DNA of 64,000 nt from Leptospiraceae bacterium (GTDB lineage Bacteria; Spirochaetota; Leptospiria; Leptospirales; Leptospiraceae). The position numbers and the translations under genes were made by a program. The stretch covers positions 124,001 through 188,000 of the forward strand of contig JACKPC010000005.1 of NCBI GenBank assembly GCA_024233835.1. The letters run 5' to 3'. The notes beneath the pieces are model-generated. The model saw only the letters and a list, made by a program, of their open reading frames with translations. It was not told the DNA's origin and searched no databases. Positions 1-7,662 of this stretch are shown here, piece after piece. How positions within the stretch are numbered: the stretch's first letter is position 1; each line of letters starts with the position of its first letter.

Positions 1-1
1 A

Positions 2-259
2 GCGGAAGTTCGGTTTCGACCGATTCTTCTCACTACCCTTACTACGATGGCAGGTTTATTGCCAACAGCCTATGGAATCGGAGGTTCCGACCCGGTTTTA
101 ATCCCTATGACTCTGGCACTTGCCTGGGGACTGGCTTCCGGTACATTTGGGGCCCTTACATTTATTCCCTGCGTATTTGCAATAGGTTATGATATTCGTT
201 TTGCTTTGAAAAAAATAAAACATAAGGTTTCTAAAATAAAAGCAGAGGATGTTCCATAA
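2..259 (+). CDS. RND efflux transporter, C-terminal end (partial)
   Basis: Only the last 85 residues lie in the window; the reading frame is open to the left edge. They carry the typical end of an inner-membrane RND (AcrB/CusA/HAE1-type) pump: an R-P-I-L-L-T-T motif, the M-A-G-L-L-P-T-A turn and then the last transmembrane helix before a short basic cytoplasmic tail. The family exports drugs, metals or lipophilic compounds using the proton gradient, with periplasmic-adaptor and outer-membrane partners that are not visible here. Substrate cannot be inferred. The stop codon lies just beyond the start of the next gene, so the two may be co-transcribed, although their functions look unrelated. 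Confidence 0.85.
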   Translation, partial: AEVRFRPILLTTLTTMAGLLPTAYGIGGSDPVLIPMTLALAWGLASGTFGALTFIPCVFAIGYDIRFALKKIKHKVSKIKAEDVP

Positions 260-260
260 A

Positions 261-1700
261 ATGCAGGAATTGAATTATGCCTATTTGAAGTTTTTACGGG
301 AAACTCACCCGACTTTGAAGATCTTTCGGGCAGATTCTTTTCCTCTTATATTAGGATTTCTATATTCTGCCTTTAAACAAAATAATCGTATTACATTAGA
401 TTCCGAAAGTCTCGGTATAGAATTATCCGATTACTTGTATATTCTTCGCCAATCGGAAGGTAGCGGAATTTATCCTGAACAAGCCAAAAATTATTTGGAA
501 CGATGGACAAATGATGGTTTCCTTCGTAAATACTACAGAAAGGAAGGAGATGATGCATTATTTGAGTTGACACCTGCCGCTGAAAAAGCTCTGGATTGGA
601 TTCAGGATTTGGAAAAACGGGAATTTGTAGGAACCGAGTCCAGATTATTGAGAATTTATAATATTCTTAAAGATATAAATTATGGAACCTCACAGGATAT
701 TGATGAAAGGATTCGGAATTTAGAAAAGCAAAAAGAAGAACTTGAAGAAGAAATTGAAGCCTTGAAAAATGGCCAGGCTCCTGTGATGGATAAGACAAGA
801 GTCAAAGAAAATTTTGTTGAAGCCAGGGATCTGGCAAGAAAACTATTAGCTGATTTTCGGCAGGTAGAGTATAATTTTCGTGAACTAAATGCAAATCTAA
901 AAGAAAAACAAATTTCTGCTCTTTCTAAGGGAAAATTGTTAGAGGAAGTTTTTCAAGTCCAGGACACTATTTGGGATTCTGACCAGGGAAAAAGTTTTCG
1001 TGCTTTCTGGGAATTTCTAATGTCGAGTAAACGACAAAAAGAATTTGAAAACCTTGTTGAGAATGTATATAGCTTAAAGGAAGTGCAGGAAACGCGACCG
1101 GATGATCTACTGCAAAAAATTAAAGTATATCTTGTCGAAGCGGGAGACAAGGTAAACCGTATGAACCATGAGTTGGTGGAGCAGGTTCGAAAGTTTTTAG
1201 ATGAGAAGTCTTTGCAGGAGAATAAAAGAATCCTCAGCCTGGTAACGGAAATTAAAAAGAAGGCACTGGAATTGAAAGACAATCCTCCTTCCAAAAAATC
1301 TTTTTTTTCTATTGAACATACTTTACTAAATCATAATGTAATGGATAGACCTCTCTGGGAACCAAAAGATGATTTAGAACTCAGTAATACTGAGTTTAAA
1401 GAAGGAGAGACTGAATTAAATACAGAAGCTCTTTTTACCCAGCTTTATGTGGATCCGGGAGTTTTGAAAGATAGGATACGACAGACGATGAAGCAAAAGT
1501 CACAGGTGAGTTTGAAAGAGGTATTACAGCACTTCCCGGTAGAAAAAGGTTTAACTGAAGTTATATCATATATTGCCCTTGCTCATAAGGATCTGAAGGC
1601 TGTTGTTCACGAAGACAAACAAGAACTATTTGTTATACATAATAAGGAAACGGATAAGTATTTTCAAATTAAGTTGCCGGAGGTCATTTACCAGAAATGA
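261..1700 (+). CDS. jetA: Wadjet/Mks condensin kleisin-like subunit JetA (DUF3375)
   Basis: 479-residue protein of the DUF3375 family, the MukF/kleisin-like subunit of Wadjet and MksBEF SMC complexes, which bind and extrude DNA and, with JetD, destroy small circular DNA. The N-terminal 130 residues carry the winged-helix part with the family blocks F-L-R-K-Y-Y, E-L-T-P-A-A-E-K-A-L and E-F-V-G-T-E-S-R-L. A coiled coil follows at about residues 155-175 and a second helical region runs to about 340. The C-terminal part ends in a small beta-rich domain. An ATG at 249 is also possible, but the purine-rich AGAGG at 244-248 touches it, so the ATG at 261 is preferred. The gene overlaps jetB by four bases (ATGA), which implies translational coupling. 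Confidence 0.9.
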   Translation: MQELNYAYLKFLRETHPTLKIFRADSFPLILGFLYSAFKQNNRITLDSESLGIELSDYLYILRQSEGSGIYPEQAKNYLERWTNDGFLRKYYRKEGDDALFELTPAAEKALDWIQDLEKREFVGTESRLLRIYNILKDINYGTSQDIDERIRNLEKQKEELEEEIEALKNGQAPVMDKTRVKENFVEARDLARKLLADFRQVEYNFRELNANLKEKQISALSKGKLLEEVFQVQDTIWDSDQGKSFRAFWEFLMSSKRQKEFENLVENVYSLKEVQETRPDDLLQKIKVYLVEAGDKVNRMNHELVEQVRKFLDEKSLQENKRILSLVTEIKKKALELKDNPPSKKSFFSIEHTLLNHNVMDRPLWEPKDDLELSNTEFKEGETELNTEALFTQLYVDPGVLKDRIRQTMKQKSQVSLKEVLQHFPVEKGLTEVISYIALAHKDLKAVVHEDKQELFVIHNKETDKYFQIKLPEVIYQK

Positions 1701-2272
1701 AAAATATGGAGACACTTAGATATGCAGCAGCTGTTTTAAAACTTTTAAAAGGTGTTGTTTATGAAGAGGAAAAGGAAATTTGGAATATTATTATCGAAGA
1801 TAGAGAGGCTTTAAAAGATTATTTTCATAAAATCGGCCTGAAAGTTTTAATTTTTGAATCAGATGGTTACGCATTCTTATCACAGGATGAGCCGGAAGAG
1901 GGGAGTTTATTTCCCCTTCTGGTAGAAAGAAGGCAGCTAAGTTATCCTGTAACTTTACTCCTTGCACTTTTGAGAAATCGTTTTGCTGAGATGGAAGCTA
2001 ATTCTACGGATGCAAGGCTTGTGCTGAATAAAAAGGAAATTAAGGAAATGTTAGTTTCTTTTTTACCTGAAGATCGAAATGAAGCGAAGCGATTTGATAA
2101 GATAGATGTGCATATTAATAAATTAATTGACTACGGTTTTTTACGTAAATTGAAAAATGAAAGTGATCGGTACGAAGTAAAAAATATTATAAAAGCTAAA
2201 ATCAATGCAGATATACTATCTGAAATCTTACAAAAGTTGGAAGAACATGCAAGAAATCTCGGAACAGATTGA
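1697..2272 (+). CDS. jetB: Wadjet/Mks condensin subunit JetB (DUF4194)
   Basis: 191-residue DUF4194 protein, the MukE/KITE-like subunit that sits on the kleisin JetA. Family features are the L-L-R-N-R-F-A-E-M-E block near residue 93, the R-L-V-L-N-K-K-E-I segment and the block D-K-I-D-V-H-I-N-K-L near 135, followed by G-F-L-R-K-L of the winged helix. Length fits the family. It starts inside the jetA stop codon and its last 26 bases overlap the start of jetC, so the three products are made in a coupled way. No catalytic function is expected. Confidence 0.9.
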   Translation: MKNMETLRYAAAVLKLLKGVVYEEEKEIWNIIIEDREALKDYFHKIGLKVLIFESDGYAFLSQDEPEEGSLFPLLVERRQLSYPVTLLLALLRNRFAEMEANSTDARLVLNKKEIKEMLVSFLPEDRNEAKRFDKIDVHINKLIDYGFLRKLKNESDRYEVKNIIKAKINADILSEILQKLEEHARNLGTD

Positions 2273-5200
2273 AATTAATACAGGTTTTCGTTTAAAAAGA
2301 CTTGAGCTTTTAAACTGGGGAACTTTTCATAATCGTATCTGGAAAATAGAACCTTCCAATTTTAATTCCTTACTCACCGGTGATATAGGATCGGGGAAAT
2401 CTACCCTGGTGGATGCTATTACTACATTGTTAGTGCAACATACAAGAATTGTATATAACCGGGCTGCAGGTTCAGAGGGAAAGGAAAGAACTTTATATAC
2501 TTATGTAAGAGGCGAATATAAAAATGAAAAAATAGCTGAAACCGGTTACTCAAGACCTGTATTTCTGAGAGATCCAAATACGTATTCAGTTATTCTCGGA
2601 ATATTTTATAATGAAGGTTATTCGGAAGCTGTAAGCCTGGCTCAAGTTTACTGGATACGGAATAACCGGGTAGAAAAATTCTTCGTTGTTTCTCATGATG
2701 AGCTGAACATTTCTGAGCATTTCACCGGTTTTGGCACAGATATATTGAGACTCAAGAAAAATATACGGAAAGAAGAACGGACGGAACTGTTTGATAGCTT
2801 TCGAGATTATAGTTCACGTTTTCGTTCTATTTTTGGGATTCGTTCTGAAAAAGCCATGGATCTTTTTTATCAGACGGTTTCTATGAAGTCAGTCGGTAAC
2901 TTGAATGATTTTGTAAAAAACCATATGCTGGATGTTCCGCAGGTTGATGAGAAGATTGAAGGTTTGAAAAAGAATTACGAGAATTTAAGTCGCAGCTTTG
3001 AATTGGTACAAAAAGCAAAACGACAACTTCAGGAACTTTCCCCTATCATCTCTGAGTTAGAGAGTTTTGAAAAGACGGCTGAACTTATTGGAAATGCGAA
3101 CCTAAAACAAAAAGCTAGCCCTTTTTATTTTATGGGTCTAAAAAGAAGCTTTTTGAAAGATGAACTCCAAAGGCAGAAAGAGAATCTACATATTATTAAT
3201 AATCAGCTCGAATCTTATGAAGAAGAACTATTTCGTTTAAGAGAAAGGGAAACGGAAATACATAGTTTAATTATGCAGAATGAAACCGGAAGAAGATTGA
3301 GTGAAATACAAAAAGAACTGAAACTTATGGAAGAGAAAAAAAATGCAAAATTAAAAAAGTTTCAGTCCTATGAAAATCTTTTAGAGCATCTTGATTGGAC
3401 TCGCTCCGTTAATGAAGAGGTTTTCTACAAACACCTTGCACAGGCTAAAAAAGAGTATGAATCAATCAATCAAAAAGTTCAGAATATAATTTTAGAAAGA
3501 GATAATATACAAATAAATCTAAGTAAGCTTTTGGAAAAGGGAAAAGAAGAAGAAGCGGAGTTGAAATCTCTATTGAGTCGGAAAACTCAGATTCCGGAGA
3601 AGCTTTTACAAATTCGACATTCCATTGCGGAGGAATTAAATCTAACATCTTCAGACTTGCCTTTTGCGGGAGAACTTCTACGTGTGAAGGAAGATGAGAA
3701 AGATTGGGAAGGTGCTATTGAGAGAATCCTCAGAGGGTTCGGGACAAGTTTACTTGTGCCGGAAAATCTTTATGAAAGAATCAGTAATTATGTGAACAAA
3801 ACAAATTTGAAAGGAAGATTGGAATATTATAGGGTTAGCGAAAATCTAAAGCATGTAGATAGATCTTATATCAGGGATAACTCTTTATTCAATAAGATTG
3901 AATTAAAAGAAGACTCCTCTTTTTACTATTGGCTGGAGAAAGAAATCTTAGAGCGTTATAACTATATTTGCTGTGAAGATATGGATTCCTTTCGCAGAGA
4001 GCCTTTTGCTTTAAGTAAACAGGGACAGATAAAACGCGGTAAATATAGACATGAAAAAGATGATCGAACTGATATAAAGGACAGGCGTAATTATATCCTG
4101 GGATGGACTAATGAAAAGAAAATTCAAGCTATACGTTCCGAACTGGATAAACTACATTCGGATATAATGAAATTAAATGAAGCCAGGGCCCAGGTGGAAA
4201 GAGCACAGGAGCGTTTAAAAAATAAAGAACGTAACCTATACGACTTCATGAAATATGAAAATTACGAAGAAATAAATTGGGAAACAGAAGCCAGATATAT
4301 ACAAAATTTACACGAGGAAAATGAATCTTTAAAAGCAAGTTCTGAACCCTTAAGGAAAATGGAAACTGATCTCTTGCAATTGAAGAGACAAATTCTTGAG
4401 AAAACAAATTTGAAGGCCCAGGCGGATAGACAAATCGGACAACTTTCTTCCGGAATTAGTGAAAATGAAGAAGTATTAAAGGAGTGTGAACTTTACCTCG
4501 AAAGTTTAAATGAGGATATAAGTCATTTCTTAAGCCAGGTCGAAGAAGATAATAAAGAAAACGCATATAGTTTGAAAACTATTGAGAAAGGTCGTGCTGT
4601 ATACGAAGAAAAATGCAGGATTGAGATTCATACTCTTGAAGAGAAAGCAGCCGCCCTTCGATTGGGAATTGAAAAGAATATGACTCTTTATAAAAAGAAC
4701 TATCCGGAAGAAACAACTGATGTGGATGTAGATATTGCTTCAGGAAACGAATTTAAAGAATATTATAATAAAATTGTAAATGAGGATCTTCCCAGGCATG
4801 AGGAGAAATTTAAAGAAGAATTAAACGAAAAGACAATTAATGATATTGCGATGTTTCGAGTTCAGTTAGAAGGTTATGCTACCGATATAATTGAAAAAGT
4901 AAAAACCATTAACCGATCTTTAAGGGAAATTGAATATAATCCCGGTACTTATATTGAAATCCTGGCAGATAAATCAAGCGAGCAATCCATTGCAGATTTT
5001 AAAGAACAACTTCTCCGCTGTCTCGATCAGTATGAAGGAGAAGAAGAGCTATATGGAGAGGAAAAGTTCTTAAGAGTAAAAAAGATTCTGGATCGATTTC
5101 ATAGTCAGGAAACTTCTGATATTAATTGGACTCAGAGGGTTACAGATGTGCGTAATTGGTATAATTTTTCTGTAAGTGAAAGGTATATGGAGGATGAGAG

Positions 5201-5573
5201 AGAAAGGGAACACTATAGTGATTCTTCCGGCAAATCAGGAGGTCAGAAAGAAAAGCTGGCCTATACTATCCTTGCTTCCGCATTGGCTTTTCAATTCGGC
5301 TTGGAGTGGAAAAAAGAGCATTCTCGCTCATTTCGCTTTGTCGTAATCGACGAAGCTTTTGGTCGAGGTTCTGATGAGAGTACTCGTTATGGTTTGGAAC
5401 TCTTTCGAAAATTAAATCTGCAATTATTAATTGTAACTCCCCTGCAAAAGATTCATGTAATCGAAGACTACATCCGTTCTGTGCATTTTGTTTCGAATAT
5501 GGGAGGGCATAATTCCATGGTAAAAACAATCAGTATTGAAGAGTATAAAAAGGAAAAAGAAAAATATAGCTGA
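2247..5573 (+). CDS. jetC: Wadjet/Mks SMC ATPase JetC (MukB-like)
   Basis: 1108-residue SMC-type ATPase. The N-terminal head has a Walker A motif G-D-I-G-S-G-K-S-T at residues 45-53, followed by the family block Y-N-R-A-A-G-S-E-G-K-E-R. Long coiled coils at about 240-500 and 680-900 flank a hinge-like globular part at about 500-640. The C-terminal head has the ABC signature S-G-K-S-G-G-Q-K-E-K-L near 994 and Walker B V-V-I-D-E-A-F-G near 1031-1038. The protein would use ATP to extrude DNA loops. Start at ATG 2247 was chosen because homology begins right after it (F-R-L-K-R-L-E-L-L-N-W-G); an ATG-less extension upstream is only jetB in another frame. The usual fourth gene, jetD, is absent: the next gene lies 3 bases away on the other strand. 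Confidence 0.92.
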   Translation: MQEISEQIEINTGFRLKRLELLNWGTFHNRIWKIEPSNFNSLLTGDIGSGKSTLVDAITTLLVQHTRIVYNRAAGSEGKERTLYTYVRGEYKNEKIAETGYSRPVFLRDPNTYSVILGIFYNEGYSEAVSLAQVYWIRNNRVEKFFVVSHDELNISEHFTGFGTDILRLKKNIRKEERTELFDSFRDYSSRFRSIFGIRSEKAMDLFYQTVSMKSVGNLNDFVKNHMLDVPQVDEKIEGLKKNYENLSRSFELVQKAKRQLQELSPIISELESFEKTAELIGNANLKQKASPFYFMGLKRSFLKDELQRQKENLHIINNQLESYEEELFRLRERETEIHSLIMQNETGRRLSEIQKELKLMEEKKNAKLKKFQSYENLLEHLDWTRSVNEEVFYKHLAQAKKEYESINQKVQNIILERDNIQINLSKLLEKGKEEEAELKSLLSRKTQIPEKLLQIRHSIAEELNLTSSDLPFAGELLRVKEDEKDWEGAIERILRGFGTSLLVPENLYERISNYVNKTNLKGRLEYYRVSENLKHVDRSYIRDNSLFNKIELKEDSSFYYWLEKEILERYNYICCEDMDSFRREPFALSKQGQIKRGKYRHEKDDRTDIKDRRNYILGWTNEKKIQAIRSELDKLHSDIMKLNEARAQVERAQERLKNKERNLYDFMKYENYEEINWETEARYIQNLHEENESLKASSEPLRKMETDLLQLKRQILEKTNLKAQADRQIGQLSSGISENEEVLKECELYLESLNEDISHFLSQVEEDNKENAYSLKTIEKGRAVYEEKCRIEIHTLEEKAAALRLGIEKNMTLYKKNYPEETTDVDVDIASGNEFKEYYNKIVNEDLPRHEEKFKEELNEKTINDIAMFRVQLEGYATDIIEKVKTINRSLREIEYNPGTYIEILADKSSEQSIADFKEQLLRCLDQYEGEEELYGEEKFLRVKKILDRFHSQETSDINWTQRVTDVRNWYNFSVSERYMEDEREREHYSDSSGKSGGQKEKLAYTILASALAFQFGLEWKKEHSRSFRFVVIDEAFGRGSDESTRYGLELFRKLNLQLLIVTPLQKIHVIEDYIRSVHFVSNMGGHNSMVKTISIEEYKKEKEKYS

Positions 5574-5576
5574 AAA

Positions 5577-6956
5577 CTAATTTGTTTTGATGAGGATTAT
5601 CGATTTATCCTCAGACGGAAAAATGTTTTCCAGATACTTAAGTTTCGCTTCGTATTCTTTAGCTGTTTTATAATCTTTTTTCTCTGAATAAAAATCCCGA
5701 AGTTTCTTATAGGTGGCTATTAGAGGACGGGATTTTTCACCAAAAAGTTTAGACCGAATTTTTAATGAAAGTAGGGTAAGCTGGATTGCCTTATCTACCT
5801 GGTTATGATTGTCATAATGCACAGCTAAATTTTCAAGACTGTTCGTAACACTCGGATGCTCTTTCCCTAAATGTTTATATTTCAGAGATAGGGCCTTTTT
5901 ATGCATTTTTTCGGAAAGTTCCGGATGACCTGTCATTTCATATATATTAGCAATATTATTATATAGTTTTGCAATTTGCGGATGGGTTTTAATAAAGAAA
6001 TTTTTTCGGATTTCATAAGCTTTTTGATACTGTTTTCTTGCGAGACTATATTTTCCCTGGCTGTAGTAGCAATTACCCAGACCATTATAAATAACTGCTA
6101 TATCCGGATGTTTGTTGCCAAAAAAACGTTTTTTAATTCTAAGAGAATGCTTATATAGCTTTTCAGAGCGCTGATATTTACCGAGTCGATAGTATAATTC
6201 AGCAGCACCATTTAAAGAGGTTGCAAGGCTCGGCATATCAAGGTCTTTAAGTTTTTCCTTAATTTTTAGAGCTTTATTGAAGTATTTGTAAGCATCTGAA
6301 TAATTCCCTTTTGACTGATAAACGATTCCCATATTATTATAACATTGGGCTACTAAAAGCGAATCCTCTGAAATATTTTTCCTTCTTATCTCGGAAGCCA
6401 GGATGTAGTAGTGAAGTGCTTCATCATAGTTACCCAGAGAATATTGTAAAAGTCCCATACTGTTATACGTTGAAGCAAAGGATAAATTATCTTCTTCCAG
6501 AATTTGTTCTTTTATTTTTAAGCTTTCATCTAAATAGAATTTTGCATATTCATATCGTGCCAGGCGTTCATAAGTCAGGCCAATATTATTAAATAGAATT
6601 CCGTATGAAATGTGGTTATCCAAATGGTTTGAGGTTAGGATATTTTCTGCTGTTAAAAATGTATCGAGAGCTTTTTCATAGTATCCCAGTGAATAGTAAG
6701 CAAGACCTATAATATTATAAGGATCGAAAAGTTCAATAGTATAACCATTATAATACTCAAGACCGAATTTTATGGAAGTTTTGGCATTTTGTATAGATTC
6801 TTCTAATTGATAGTGCTTAAGTTGTGTTTCTGCCAGATTTAAATAGTGATGAAATTCTTCGATAAGCTTTTCATTCGTGATAGATTCAGAACTAAGAGTG
6901 CTGAATAGAAAGAAAAAAGCAAAAAGAAATTGTTTTAATCTAAGAGACGTCATCAT
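5577..6956 (-). CDS. exported tetratricopeptide-repeat protein
   Basis: 459 residues. A hydrophobic N-terminus (residues 5-24, ending S-S-E-S) looks like a signal peptide. About nine kinesin-light-chain-type TPR units of roughly 42 residues follow from residue 30 to 435, with repeating motifs such as Y-N-N-I-G-L/M-G-x-x-Y and K-A-L-x-I-x-E-K. TPR arrays act as protein-binding scaffolds, and there is no enzymatic domain. The gene starts 3 bases after the KAP C-terminal ORF and is probably its operon partner. It converges with jetC with no room for a separate terminator. The binding partner is unknown. Confidence 0.8.
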   Translation of the reverse strand: MMTSLRLKQFLFAFFFLFSTLSSESITNEKLIEEFHHYLNLAETQLKHYQLEESIQNAKTSIKFGLEYYNGYTIELFDPYNIIGLAYYSLGYYEKALDTFLTAENILTSNHLDNHISYGILFNNIGLTYERLARYEYAKFYLDESLKIKEQILEEDNLSFASTYNSMGLLQYSLGNYDEALHYYILASEIRRKNISEDSLLVAQCYNNMGIVYQSKGNYSDAYKYFNKALKIKEKLKDLDMPSLATSLNGAAELYYRLGKYQRSEKLYKHSLRIKKRFFGNKHPDIAVIYNGLGNCYYSQGKYSLARKQYQKAYEIRKNFFIKTHPQIAKLYNNIANIYEMTGHPELSEKMHKKALSLKYKHLGKEHPSVTNSLENLAVHYDNHNQVDKAIQLTLLSLKIRSKLFGEKSRPLIATYKKLRDFYSEKKDYKTAKEYEAKLKYLENIFPSEDKSIILIKTN

Positions 6957-6959
6957 AAT

Positions 6960-7661
6960 TCAGGACTCATCTAAAATAGGGGGGTCGACGCGGAAGGAAT
7001 ACCTTGAAACAAAAGGATCCCAGTAGCGCAACTGATCGATATCCATAGAAAGCCAGGCTTCCCGTGTTATCTGACTATCTTTCCAGTTCATGAGCCATTT
7101 TATAAAATTTAAAAATTCCATTTGCATATTATATAGAATAATATTATTTACTTTCTCTCCCTGGATTTCATGTTCGACTTTTGATGAAAGATCCTCATCT
7201 TTCTTCTTAGTATGTAACACATTTGTTTTGGGAAAATTGGCAGAAGGTTCTTCAAAAATATACCATTCGTCTTCGTCTTTCTTGTAGACAATATTAATTC
7301 TTTTTAATACATCTTCAAATGTTCGCAGACCCTGTTTTCTTACTCTGAAATTCTGATAGAGCATACGAGATGTGTTGGGCATACCGGTTACAACAGCTAA
7401 AAGAAACATCACTACTTCGAAGTTTTTAAAAGACCAATCTCCGATCCCATCAGGCTTTTCTTTTTTGTAATAAACATTCCACTGTTCATCATTCATTCCA
7501 ACCTTTATTAACCTGTATACATTAATAAAGCGTTTGAGGGAGCGGGGGGAGCGTGTAAGGATAGGTGCCAGTAATAGCATAAACCTTCTTTCTTCATCGT
7601 TGATGTAAAGCATAGGTGGATTCAAATCCAGTGTTTCTATTAGTTCTTCAGGTGCAGGCAT
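6960..7661 (-). CDS. C-terminal part of KAP NTPase (frame-shifted continuation)
   Basis: 233 residues. The segment M-L-L-L-A-P-I-L-T-R-S-P-R-S-L-K-R-F-I-N at about 27-46 is the conserved C-terminal helical end of KAP-family NTPases, where the arginines belong to the sensor/lid region. It therefore completes the ankyrin-KAP protein encoded immediately upstream, which stops one base before this ATG but in another frame. Removing one base from the A4 run (complement of 7667-7670) would join the two frames smoothly through E-E-T-D-M-P-A-P. Either the domain is translated separately by termination-reinitiation (the TGA and ATG are one base apart) or the gene carries a frameshift or sequencing error. 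Confidence 0.75.
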   Translation of the reverse strand: MPAPEELIETLDLNPPMLYINDEERRFMLLLAPILTRSPRSLKRFINVYRLIKVGMNDEQWNVYYKKEKPDGIGDWSFKNFEVVMFLLAVVTGMPNTSRMLYQNFRVRKQGLRTFEDVLKRINIVYKKDEDEWYIFEEPSANFPKTNVLHTKKKDEDLSSKVEHEIQGEKVNNIILYNMQMEFLNFIKWLMNWKDSQITREAWLSMDIDQLRYWDPFVSRYSFRVDPPILDES

Positions 7662-7662
7662 A

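Noticed and set aside
953..1294. Antisense ORFs of 60-130 codons across jetA and many other genes
   Set aside because: They mirror the strong codon bias of the coding strand, lack ribosome sites and show no protein-like motifs.
6960..7661. Possible JetD nuclease partner of the SMC operon
   Set aside because: The sequence matches the KAP C-terminal helices and lacks any Toprim-like acidic motif; it also lies on the opposite strand.
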